DNA of 64,000 bases, from positions 1,426,001-1,490,000 of the forward strand of contig NZ_CP109442.1 of the NCBI RefSeq assembly GCF_036227205.1. Reading direction: 5' to 3'. Positions 56,050-63,960 of the stretch are shown here, one piece after another. Source of the DNA: Amycolatopsis sp. NBC_01480 (lineage in GTDB: Bacteria > Actinomycetota > Actinomycetes > Mycobacteriales > Pseudonocardiaceae). Made by a program: the position numbers and the translations under genes. The notes beneath the pieces are model-generated. The model was not told where the DNA came from and searched no databases. It saw only the letters and a program-made list of their open reading frames with translations. How positions within the stretch are numbered: position 1 is the stretch's first letter; each line of letters begins with the position of its first letter.

Positions 56050-57171
56050 TCAGCGGAACAGGCGGAAGAACCCACGCACCTGCTGCACCAGCGATTCCGG
56101 CTGTTCCAGCGCGGCGAAGTGGCCGCCGTGCGGCATCTCTTCGAACCAGCGCAGGTCGGTGAACCGCTGCTCGGCCTCCCGCCGCGACGGGCGGGTGATC
56201 TCACGCGGGTAGATCGACAGCCCGGACGGCGCCGTGACCTGGGCCCGGAAGCTGCCGAAGCTCTCCCAGTACAGGCGCGCCGACGACGTGGCGGACGCGG
56301 TGAACCAGTACACCGAGATCGCGTCCAGGATCTTCTGGCGCGACAAGGCGTCCTCGGGATGGCCGTTGTTGTCCGTCCAGGCCCAGAACTTCTCGGCGAT
56401 CCAGGCGGCCTGGCCGGCCGGGGAGTCGGTGAGGCCGTAGCCGAGCGTCTGCGGGCGGGTCGACTGCTGCCCCGAATAACCCCGGCCGGTGCGCCCGAAC
56501 TCCTGCGCGGCTTCGAGGTTCGCCAGCTCCTCGGGCGTCGGGTCGTCGAATGTGCCCTGCGGCGCGGCCGCCATGTTCAGGTGCACGGCGGCGACCCGCT
56601 CGGGCGCCACCTCGCCCAGCGCGCCGGACACCGCCGAGCCCCAGTCGCCGCCCTGCGCGCCGTACCGCTCGTAGCCCAGCGAAACCATCAACGTGTCCCA
56701 GGCGCGCGCGATGCGCTCCACGCCCCACCCGGTCTCCGACGGCTTGTCACTCCAGCCGTACCCGGGCAGCGACGGCGCGACCACGTGGAATGCGTCCGCC
56801 GGGTCCCCGCCGTGCGCGCGCGGGTCGGTCAGCGGCCCGAGCACCTCCAGGAACTCCAGCACCGAACCCGGCCAGCCGTGCGTGATCACCAGGGGGAACG
56901 CGTCCGGCTCCGGCGAGCGGACGTGCAGGAAGTGGATGCCCAGCCCGTCGACGGTGTCGCGGTACTGCGGGAAGGCGTTCACCCGCTCGGCGAACCCGAA
57001 GTCGTAGTCCTCGGCCCAGCTGCGGCACAGCTCCTGCGCGTACGCCAGCGGCAGTCCCTGCGACCAGTCGTCCACCGGCTCGGCCTCGGGCCATCGCGTC
57101 CTTCGCAGCCGTTCCCGCAGATCCGCGATCTCGGCGTCGGTGATGCTGACCTCAAACGGCTCGGCGGCCAC
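56050..57171 (-). CDS. Epoxide hydrolase (alpha/beta-fold, juvenile-hormone-epoxide-hydrolase-like)
   Basis: 373 residues. N-terminal EHN-type segment (MAAEPFEVSITDAEIADLRERLRRTRWPEAEPVDDW), oxyanion HGWPGS (98-103), nucleophile Asp176 in GAQGGDWGSA, and C-terminal PHGGHFAALEQPE with the catalytic histidine. Hydrolyses epoxides to diols; the natural substrate is unknown. The start is the GTG at 57171 with AAGGGAG upstream. Single gene with its own terminator. Confidence 0.92.
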   Translation of the reverse strand: MAAEPFEVSITDAEIADLRERLRRTRWPEAEPVDDWSQGLPLAYAQELCRSWAEDYDFGFAERVNAFPQYRDTVDGLGIHFLHVRSPEPDAFPLVITHGWPGSVLEFLEVLGPLTDPRAHGGDPADAFHVVAPSLPGYGWSDKPSETGWGVERIARAWDTLMVSLGYERYGAQGGDWGSAVSGALGEVAPERVAAVHLNMAAAPQGTFDDPTPEELANLEAAQEFGRTGRGYSGQQSTRPQTLGYGLTDSPAGQAAWIAEKFWAWTDNNGHPEDALSRQKILDAISVYWFTASATSSARLYWESFGSFRAQVTAPSGLSIYPREITRPSRREAEQRFTDLRWFEEMPHGGHFAALEQPESLVQQVRGFFRLFR

Positions 57172-57313
57172 GGTGGCTCCCTTCCTCGGCAAGATCGACG
57201 TTAGCAGCGCCCCGGCGGGCCCGGCTCCGAAGATCAATCCGTGAGACCCCTCCTGTTGTCAGCCCCGGCGGCGGCATGCGCTAAGCTTCTCCAGTCGCGC
57301 AAGCGATGGTTTC

Positions 57314-57386
57314 GCCCTCGTAGCTCAGGGGATAGAGCACTGCCCTCCGGAGGCAGGTGTCGCAGGTTCGAATCCTGCCGAGGGCA
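57314..57386 (+). tRNA. tRNA-Arg (anticodon CCG)
   Basis: Complete cloverleaf: acceptor GCCCTCG pairs with CGAGGGC (57379-57385), anticodon stem CTGCC/GGCAG with loop CTCCGGA giving CCG, T-loop GGTTCGAATCC. CCA is not encoded. It reads CGG codons. The 3' end abuts the decayed serine recombinase, so it is a probable integration target. Confidence 0.96.
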
Positions 57387-57398
57387 CTGCAAGGATGG

Positions 57399-57442
57399 GA
57401 ACGGGAGAGGTGCCAGACATGGCATCGCTCCCGTTCTTTTTT
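57399..57442 (+). terminator. Intrinsic terminator of the tRNA gene
   Basis: GAACGGGAG (57399-57407) pairs with CTCCCGTTC (57428-57436), with an inner TGCC/GGCA stem, followed by TTTTTT (57437-57442). Classic rho-independent form. Confidence 0.9.
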
Positions 57443-58640
57443 GTCGCGTTTGCGCTGGTCTGGCGCTTCAACCGCAGGATGCCAGCCTCGTGAGCGGCAT
57501 GCTGCGCTGCTGGCACCGTGGCTCCAGACAGAGTGGCCCTGCACTTGATCTGATTAGCGTCCTTGCGGTAGCGGAGTTCGAGCCACCGGGCTTCAAAGAG
57601 CCGTCGCGCGGTGTCTTCAGGTAGTTCCTCGACCAGGACCCTGCCTAGAGGTAGGGCGTCGAGCAGGTCGGGGTTGGGTGCCTGCTGGTTCTCCTCCTCA
57701 CCTTCGGCGAGCACGTTCCTCGTTGATGTCGCGGACGAGGTCGTCAGTTGCCGAAGATGCGGATGGAAGGGAACTCGTTGAGCTTGTCGATGATCGCGTC
57801 TTCGCGGTGTCCGCCGATGTCCTGGGCTTCGAAGCTAGTCCTCCAGGGTGACGAGTGGTTCATGGACTGGCTGTGCGGACCAGATCCATTCCTCGATGGG
57901 GTTGGTGAGGATGTCGCGCACGTTCGAATAGGTCCAGCGGCCGACGGAGCGCTTCGGGTCGACAGGGATAGGTGGCGAGATCGAGGTTCCGCCGGTCCGC
58001 GATGGCCTGGTAGCCCAGGCGTTCGGTGATCCGCCAGTGGTAGGCGATGCGGACAGCGGGCGCCTGTGCGGGGACGACGTCGAGGGACGTCTTCTTGACT
58101 CCCTTGGCCCGCTTGGCGGGGACCAGGTGCGGGACGTGGCGAGCGCGGTAGCCGTAGCACGGTTTCCCGACGTTCTACCCCGCCTCGGCGTGGACGGCAT
58201 AGCCGTCCCATGCCTTCTCCAGCATGTCGACGACGTAGAACTCGGCAATACTCTGCTTTACCCACCGGGTCAGCAAGAACGTAGCAACCTTGGGCTTACG
58301 ACCGTCCACTGTGGTCAGATGAAAGGGCTCGTCGGCTGCCAGAATACGCACTCCTACGCGTTCGAAGCGATGCATGTGCCGGCCAGCACGTTCGATCGAT
58401 TCACAGATGACGTGGTCGAATTGCTCGTGCGAGTGGCCGCCGCCGCGTGTGTCGAGGCCCATGCGCCCGGACTCGACATCGTAGAAGTGCGCAACGATCA
58501 GCCCGCCTTCAGGAAGCGCACGCTGGGACGAACCGAGTTGGCGAGGCAAGGACAGCGGGGCCCTGCATGTCGCGAGTGGACACCCGGCCCAGCCACGCGA
58601 ACCGCAGCAGGGTCTTCCGCGCACGAGCATCAATCGACTC
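57443..58640 (-). pseudogene. Decayed serine recombinase next to tRNA-Arg
   Basis: Pieces of a large serine recombinase can be read in different minus-strand frames. N-terminus: LLRFAWLGRVSTRDMQGPAV with the nucleophile Ser codon at 58578-58580; next, one frame over, SLPRQLGSSQRALPEGGLIVAHFYDVESGR, HVICESIERAGR, FLLTRWVKQSIAEFYVVDMLEKAWDGY, ending in a stop near 58175. Another frame continues DPKRSVGRWTYSNVRDILTNPIEEWIWSAQPVHEPLVTLED (stop), then SFEAQDIGGHRED, and near 57700-57500 LLDALPLGRVLVEELPEDTARRLFEARWLEL. So there are at least three frame changes or stops and internal deletions, including the zinc-ribbon region. Remnant of an integrated element; inactive. Confidence 0.85.
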
Positions 58641-58992
58641 GCCACCCGCTTCCGCTGTGCCGTAAGGGCTTCTCGCCCGTCCTACGCCGCGTTGCCCAGC
58701 CCACGCGCGGACCTGCTCCAGACCCAAAAGCACGCGGCGGGCGGCAGTCGTAAGACTGTTAATAACCAACCAAGAATGCTGCAGAAACTTTCTTTGCGCC
58801 ATTAGACTGATAATCTTCACGAATGGTACGTAATGGACTTGTTGTTGTGACGAAGCAGCGGCCGTCCACGATCAAACCTCCTGCACGATGTTCTGCCGTG
58901 CGAGGGGGCTTCTTCGGGGTTGTTTATGGTGCCTGGTCAAGGTCTTCTGGCGCGGTTTCATGCTGCACTCATGCGTGTCGAGGGGAAGACTG
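58641..58992 (+). promoter_or_regulatory. AT-richer upstream region of the RHS gene
   Basis: About 350 bp with no gene. The part 58750-58850 is visibly richer in A/T than the rest of the window. No convincing -35/-10 pair or operator was found. A possible Shine-Dalgarno (GAGGGGAAG) precedes the RHS ATG at 58993. Confidence 0.4.
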
Positions 58993-61900
58993 ATGAGGCA
59001 TAGATCTGCTGCGGCAGTAGCCGCTGTGACGCTGGGGGCACTGGTGGTCGCTGTACCGCACACCGCGTCCGCCGAGGTGCATACGGTGGCGCCGCCGTCG
59101 ACGGTGTGGACGCCGCCCGCGACGGTGAATCACACCCCGACCGGCGGCCTGCCGCCGTCCGCGAACTGGTCTCCTGGGTGGAAGCCCGGTCTCGCCCCTG
59201 CGGCGGTGTCGTCGTGCGGGGCGAACGAGACCGGGCTGCTGCCGCAGTACCCGCTGGAGCGGTTCCCGATCTCGGACCGGATGGAAGCGCTGGTCAACAC
59301 CCACGACGGGAACCTGACGATCACCCAGCGGCAGCTGACGATCCAGGGCACGGGTGAGAATCTGTCGCTGAGCCAGGTCTACAACAACCAGCGTCCGGGC
59401 AACGGCAGCTTCGGCACCGGCTGGACGCTCAGCCACGGCCAGGACATCGGCCTCACGTTCTCCGGCAGCGACGTCGTCGTGCACGGAGACTCCGGTTACT
59501 GCGCCACGTACAAGCACAACGCCGACGGCAGTTACGTCGAGGCGCCGGGCATGCACGCCGAGCTGTCCAAGGGGTCGGACGGCAAATACGCGCTGATCTT
59601 CGACAGCTCGAACGAGCGGTGGACGTTCAGCCCGGCGGGCTGGCTGCTGTCGCAGTCCGACCGCAACGGCAACAGCAACACCGCGCGCTACAACCCGGAC
59701 GGCACCACCGCGTCGATCACCGACTCCCAGACCCGGGTGACGACATTCGGGTACCAGAACGGGCTGGTCTCGACGATCACCGACCCGACCGGCACCACTG
59801 CCGCGACCTACAGCTACAACACCGCCGGGCAGCTGCAGGACTTCACCGACCGCGCCGGCACCTCGATGCATCTGACCTGGTTCCCCTCCGGTGACCTGGC
59901 CACGATCCAGGACCCGGACAGCAAGACCTACAACTTCAGCTACGACGGCAACCACCGCGTGACGAAGGTGACCGTGCCCCAAAAGGCCGGCGACTCGGTC
60001 ACCCAGTTCGGTTACAGCAGCGGGCAGACCACCGAGACCGACGCGAACTCGCACTCGGTGACCTACCACTACGACACCCAGGGCCGGCAGACCTCGGCCG
60101 TGGACGCGCTCGGCCATCAGCGGCAGCAACAGTGGACCGCCAACAGCGACGTCCAGACCACTATGGACGGTTTGAACAACACCACCACCAACCACTACGA
60201 CCCGCTGAACAACCTCATCGGCACCGACCTTCCGACCGGCGCGAAAACCGGGGTCGGCTATACCGACGCGGCGCACCCGCACCTGCCCACCACGGTCACG
60301 GACCCGGCCGGGGACCAGGTCTCCCGCACCTACGACGACGCCGGGAACGTGAAGCTGGTCCACTCCGACGGGCTCAACGCCGACCTGCAGACCCTGACCT
60401 ACTGGCAGCCACTCGGTCTGGTCCGGACCAGTGTCGATGGCAACGGGCACTCGACCACCTACGACTACGACAACGCCGGCAACCTCAAGCAGGTCACCCC
60501 GCCGACCCCGCTCGGGCCGACGACCTACACCTACGACTCGCTCTCGCGGGTCGCCACGGTCACCGACGGCCGCGGCATCGAGCTGGACTACAGCTACGAC
60601 AAACTCGACCGCGTCGTCTCGGTGACCCGCCACCACACCAGCGGCCCCGACACCGTGCTGCAGACCTCGGCGTATGACAACAACGGCAGCCTCAAACGCC
60701 GCGAAACCGCCACCGCGGTCCACACCTTCACCTACGACACCGGCGGCCTGGTCCTCACCGACACCCGCACCGACAGCACCAGCCCGACGGAGAACATCAC
60801 CTACGGCTACGACCCCGCGACCAACCTGACCAGTATGACCGACCCAGGTGGCCAGACGATCTACGGCTACGACCCCGCGAACCGGCTCACCTCGCTGACC
60901 GACCCGTTCGGGCAGACCACCGGCTTCGGCTACGACAACGCCGACCACCGCACCAGCGTCACCTGGCCCGGCGCCGGCAGCCAGACCAACGGCTACGACA
61001 ACTCCGGCCGCCAGACCAGCCTGACCGTCAAGAACAGCAGCGGCACCCAGCTGTTGCAGACCACCTACAGCTTCACCCGCAGTGACGGCAAGGACTCCGA
61101 TCAGATGCAGTCCAAGACCGACGCCTCCGGCACCACCACCTACGGCTACGACAGCCTGCAACGGCTGAAGACCGCCGGCTCGACCGCGTTCGACTACGAC
61201 AACGCGTCGAACATGAAGCAACTCGGCGGCACCACATTCACCTTCAACGCCGCCGACGAACTCGTCAACGACGGCCGCACCCGCAGCTACGACACCGCCG
61301 GCAACCTCACCGGCGCCGACAACCCCACCGAAACCAACTACTACAGCGACACCAGCCAATACACCTCCGGCACCGACGCCGCCGGCGACAGCTTCACCGC
61401 CAGCTACGACACCCTCGACCAAACCCAACCCCACACACTCACCTACACCACCACCAACGGCACCACCACCGACCAGTTCACCACCACCGCCCTGGGCATG
61501 ACCCAAGCCATCCACAATGGCGTCCGGACCAGCCTCGTGCGGGACCCCAAGGGCACCATCGTGACCGAGAAGGCCGGGGCCAACCGCTACAACCTGGTCA
61601 CCGACTACCAGGGCAGCGTCGTCGGGCTGGTCTCCACCACCGGCGCCCTCGCCGCCACCTACAAATACGACCCCTACGGCGGCAGCACCGCCACCGGACC
61701 CTCAGCCGGGGACAACCCATTCCACTACCTCGGCCAATACCAATACGGCGTCGACATGCTCCTCGGCTACCGCTGGTACTTCCCCGGCTGGGGCCGCTAC
61801 ACCACCCCCGACCCCACCGGACAAGAAACCAACCACTACACCTACGCCAAAGACGACCCCATCAACAACAGCGATCCCGGTGGCGATTCGCTGCTGGGAG

Positions 61901-62088
61901 GAATCGGTAAACTGTTCATCGCCGCTGGAGCAGCTATCGTCGGGGGTACCGCAGTCGCCTCTGGTTGCACGGTCGGAGCTGTGACCGCTATCGGTTGCGT
62001 AGCCGGGATTGGTGCAGGTGTGGCTGCACTCGGTACCGGCCTGGTGGCTATCAATGAGGCCAATAAAGAATTTAAATCGAAAGACTAA
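58993..62088 (+). CDS. Secreted RHS/YD-repeat protein with a glycine-zipper C-terminal tip
   Basis: 1031 residues. Signal peptide 1-28 (MRHRSAAAVAAVTLGALVVAVPHTASA). An N-terminal domain (about 60-230, with RMEALVNTHDGNLTITQRQLTI and LSLSQVYNNQRPGNGSFGTGWTLSHGQD) leads into some twenty YD repeats (YDxxGxL pattern) that form the beta-cage shell. The core ends LLGYRWYFPGWGRYTTPDPTGQETNHYTYAKDDPINNSDPGG, the conserved junction of polymorphic toxins. The last 66 residues after it (LLGGIGKLFIAAGAAIVGGTAVASGCTVGAV...) are Gly/Ala-rich and hydrophobic with two cysteines, like a membrane-inserting tip. Last codons and downstream DNA are AT-richer. ATG at 58993 is chosen for the signal peptide. Confidence 0.9.
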   Translation: MRHRSAAAVAAVTLGALVVAVPHTASAEVHTVAPPSTVWTPPATVNHTPTGGLPPSANWSPGWKPGLAPAAVSSCGANETGLLPQYPLERFPISDRMEALVNTHDGNLTITQRQLTIQGTGENLSLSQVYNNQRPGNGSFGTGWTLSHGQDIGLTFSGSDVVVHGDSGYCATYKHNADGSYVEAPGMHAELSKGSDGKYALIFDSSNERWTFSPAGWLLSQSDRNGNSNTARYNPDGTTASITDSQTRVTTFGYQNGLVSTITDPTGTTAATYSYNTAGQLQDFTDRAGTSMHLTWFPSGDLATIQDPDSKTYNFSYDGNHRVTKVTVPQKAGDSVTQFGYSSGQTTETDANSHSVTYHYDTQGRQTSAVDALGHQRQQQWTANSDVQTTMDGLNNTTTNHYDPLNNLIGTDLPTGAKTGVGYTDAAHPHLPTTVTDPAGDQVSRTYDDAGNVKLVHSDGLNADLQTLTYWQPLGLVRTSVDGNGHSTTYDYDNAGNLKQVTPPTPLGPTTYTYDSLSRVATVTDGRGIELDYSYDKLDRVVSVTRHHTSGPDTVLQTSAYDNNGSLKRRETATAVHTFTYDTGGLVLTDTRTDSTSPTENITYGYDPATNLTSMTDPGGQTIYGYDPANRLTSLTDPFGQTTGFGYDNADHRTSVTWPGAGSQTNGYDNSGRQTSLTVKNSSGTQLLQTTYSFTRSDGKDSDQMQSKTDASGTTTYGYDSLQRLKTAGSTAFDYDNASNMKQLGGTTFTFNAADELVNDGRTRSYDTAGNLTGADNPTETNYYSDTSQYTSGTDAAGDSFTASYDTLDQTQPHTLTYTTTNGTTTDQFTTTALGMTQAIHNGVRTSLVRDPKGTIVTEKAGANRYNLVTDYQGSVVGLVSTTGALAATYKYDPYGGSTATGPSAGDNPFHYLGQYQYGVDMLLGYRWYFPGWGRYTTPDPTGQETNHYTYAKDDPINNSDPGGDSLLGGIGKLFIAAGAAIVGGTAVASGCTVGAVTAIGCVAGIGAGVAALGTGLVAINEANKEFKSKD

Positions 62089-62107
62089 ACTATCAGCAAG
62101 GAGAATA

Positions 62108-62311
62108 ATGGAGAAGAGTAGCATCGGTTTACTAGCAGGTATCATCGGTGCAATTCTGGCAATCCTCGCTGCCGCCTTCGTCTTCTTGCAGTATGATCCA
62201 AAATTCGGCGAGACTCTAAATGTGATAGCAATCGCCATGATAATTGCTGGCGTTGTAATATTTTTAATCGCGTCAGCGATCCTGGCGAAGAAGAATAGAA
62301 ATAGAAAATAG
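62108..62311 (+). CDS. Small two-helix membrane protein, candidate immunity protein of the RHS tip
   Basis: 67 residues: two membrane helices (about 6-27 SIGLLAGIIGAILAILAAAFVF and 38-60 LNVIAIAMIIAGVVIFLIASAIL) joined by a short loop QYDPKFGE, and a basic tail KKNRNRK. The AAGGAG site 5 bp before the ATG is one of the best in the window. It starts 19 bp after the RHS stop and uses codons richer in A/T than its neighbours. In polymorphic-toxin loci the gene directly after the toxin tip is the immunity protein; a membrane protein fits a membrane-active tip. No family is recognised; the role is inference. Confidence 0.7.
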   Translation: MEKSSIGLLAGIIGAILAILAAAFVFLQYDPKFGETLNVIAIAMIIAGVVIFLIASAILAKKNRNRK

Positions 62312-62423
62312 CATGAAATGGCGATAACCTGGCCAATCGGAGGTTGGGTTGCATTATTATGGTGCAGGCCTCCCTGATTGGCATTTCACCAGCGGGGCTG
62401 GTAGTGACCGTCGCCGGCGGATT

Positions 62424-62708
62424 GAGTCTCGGACAACGCGCTCGCAGGAACTCTCGTCGGCGGCGCCGTCGACCTCATCGTCAGCGCCGGCCCGCTGAGC
62501 CCTCTGGGTTGCGCTGTCATCGGAGGCTTGCATCGGTGGGCTCGCCGCTGCAGCCCTTGACCATGTGAACTTGACAGCAGGATGCGGCATCGGAGCCACT
62601 ACGGGCGTTGCGAGCAGAGGCTCGGAAGCCTGGGTAAGGCTGTGGGATCGCCCTTTAACAAATAGATTAGTTATGGCTCTTCAGCGGGCGTGCGAGAACG
62701 CAATCTGA
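62424..62708 (+). pseudogene. Decayed Gly/Ala-rich toxin-tip remnant
   Basis: No intact gene in 62312-62753, but two overlapping frames continue each other. One reads RALAGTLVGGAVDLIVSAG and PLGCAVIGG to about 62525; another, shifted, reads CIGGLAAAALDHVNLTAGCGIGATTGVASRGSEAW and ends at the TGA near 62708. The Gly/Ala-rich, Cys-containing character matches the intact RHS tip. A second small membrane-protein gene follows 45 bp later, copying the tip-immunity order. Confidence 0.45.
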
Positions 62709-62753
62709 CACGTCCGCCGCAGTTTTGGATCGACCATCAGGAGTAGTGATCGA

Positions 62754-62936
62754 GTGGCAAGAGAAAAAAAGTTCACATGGTGGCCGGTCGCGTCCCTCGC
62801 CATCTTGGCTGTCGCCTCCATATGCATACCGCTTACCGTGCCAGGGGCAGAATTTATGCAGTATGTTGCGATTGGATTATTTGTTGGAGCAGTTTCCGCG
62901 TGGGCGGGATCCTTCTTCAACAGGGGTCGAACGTAA
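62754..62936 (+). CDS. Second small two-helix membrane protein, possible orphan immunity protein
   Basis: 60 residues: two hydrophobic segments (WPVASLAILAVASICIPLTV and YVAIGLFVGAVSAWAGSFF) with charged ends (MAREKKF, NRGRT). GTG at 62754 with AGGAG about 10 bp upstream. It follows the decayed tip remnant as the 67-residue protein follows the intact RHS tip, so it may be a left-over immunity gene. Sequence similarity to the first small protein is not evident, as expected for immunity to a different tip. Confidence 0.55.
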   Translation: MAREKKFTWWPVASLAILAVASICIPLTVPGAEFMQYVAIGLFVGAVSAWAGSFFNRGRT

Positions 62937-62937
62937 A

Positions 62938-63345
62938 TCAAGAAATCGATCTTACAAGCAGACCTCGCGCCCGCAGCGGAGAACGCTCCGCAAACGGCGG
63001 AATGCCTACGCGGTCATTCTCCGGAAACGCACGCTGCGCAGCGTGCAGCACCGCCACCGGGCACTCGGCCGGTGACAACCCGTTCCGCTGCCGCGTGGGG
63101 GCAATCGGAGGCACCCTGGGCGGTGGTTGCGGGATCGCCGTCTTGCCGGCATCGGCCGCGACTTCAAGGCTGCGCACAATGCGCTTGCCCCAGACTTCGG
63201 CATCGGCGTCGGCGGGGTTCTCCGCGAACCACAGCAGTAATTCTCCCGCAGTAGCACCGACATCGCTGGGTTGCACAGAAGGCGCTGGAAGATCTCGTCG
63301 CGCCACTGCGTTCCACCCGCCCCGTGTCCAGAGCAGGTCACGCAT
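62938..63345 (-). CDS. Doubtful hypothetical protein overlapping the TetR gene end
   Basis: 135 residues if real. The ATG at 63345 overlaps the TetR stop region by 8 bp. The first 70 residues (GELLLWFAENPADADAEVWGKRIVRSLEVAADAGKT) have the G/C-ending codons expected of this genome; the rest is antisense to a piece of RHS core (63045-63086) and probably is not original coding sequence. It may be a gene cut and joined to the RHS remnant. No family recognised. Confidence 0.3.
   Translation of the reverse strand: MRDLLWTRGGWNAVARRDLPAPSVQPSDVGATAGELLLWFAENPADADAEVWGKRIVRSLEVAADAGKTAIPQPPPRVPPIAPTRQRNGLSPAECPVAVLHAAQRAFPENDRVGIPPFAERSPLRARGLLVRSIS
63045..63127 (+). pseudogene. Displaced RHS core fragment with a tip-like remnant
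   Basis: 63045-63086 matches 61682-61723 of the RHS gene at 37 of 42 bases and reads STATGHSAGDNPF, against STATGPSAGDNPF in the RHS core. It then continues RCRVGAIGGTLGGGCGIAV, a glycine-zipper-like stretch, with the rest of the core (YLGQYQYG...) deleted. The left breakpoint coincides with a perfect 18-bp palindrome (63029-63046). Confidence 0.6.
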
Positions 63346-63937
63346 TCCCGAACAGCCGGTCCAGATGCACGTCGATCGCGGCGAGTGCGGCCTGGGGCTT
63401 GATCACGTCGAGTTCGATCAGGGGGGTGAAGCCGGTGAAGGCGAGGAGCAGGTTGGTCTCGGTCGCCGGGTCGTGGGCGGAGTCGATGTGCCCGTCGGCG
63501 ATTGCCTGGCGGACCAACTGCTCGACGTGGGCCCGCCCTTGGACGAGGCCGCGGCGCGCCTGCTCGTGCACGGCCTCGTCGTGCAGCGCCTCCAGGACGT
63601 AGGCGGCGCTCATCCGGCTGGTCGCGCGGGCGTCGGCGTGCAGGGGGAGCATTTCCGCGAGCGTCAGTCGCAGTACGTCACGGGGGTGCGGACGGTCACC
63701 GAGCTTTTCGAGCCCCTCGAGTACGCGCACCGAGGTCTGCTCGGACGCGAAATCCATGGCGAAGGAGAGCATCGCGGTCCTGGAGGCGAAGTAGTGCTGC
63801 AGCTGCCCGAGTGACATGCCCGCTTCCTGCCCCACCACGCGCATCGTCAGCTGGGTGACGCCGCGCTGCTCCACCACCCGCCACAGTGCGCGGGCGATCG
63901 CTTCGCGGCGTCCGCGGTGATCCACCTGCTTCGGCAT
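63338..63937 (-). CDS. TetR/AcrR family transcriptional regulator
   Basis: 199 residues. N-terminal HTH: REAIARALWRVVEQRGVTQLTMRVVGQEAGMSLGQLQHYFASRTAMLSFAM (about 10-60); the C-terminal ligand-binding domain is helical. The ATG at 63937 follows GAGGAGGG. Upstream DNA has AATACA repeats, a possible operator. Its target is probably itself or a gene beyond the window edge. It marks the right side of the RHS island. Confidence 0.93.
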   Translation of the reverse strand: MPKQVDHRGRREAIARALWRVVEQRGVTQLTMRVVGQEAGMSLGQLQHYFASRTAMLSFAMDFASEQTSVRVLEGLEKLGDRPHPRDVLRLTLAEMLPLHADARATSRMSAAYVLEALHDEAVHEQARRGLVQGRAHVEQLVRQAIADGHIDSAHDPATETNLLLAFTGFTPLIELDVIKPQAALAAIDVHLDRLFGNA

Positions 63938-63960
63938 CGCCGGCCCTCCTCGCAACCCGG

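Noticed and set aside
57325..57714. Apparent 129-residue minus-strand protein ending in SAGFEPATPASGGQ
   Set aside because: Its C-terminal part is the antisense of tRNA-Arg and its terminator, a well-known spurious translation; only the upstream part is a recombinase remnant.
58969..61515. Long minus-strand frame under the RHS gene
   Set aside because: Val/Gly-rich antisense of YD-repeat codons; no start signal and no domain.
57387..63337. Second attachment site (copy of the tRNA-Arg 3' end)
   Set aside because: No repeat of the T-arm/acceptor sequence was found by eye to the window end, so element limits on the right stay open.
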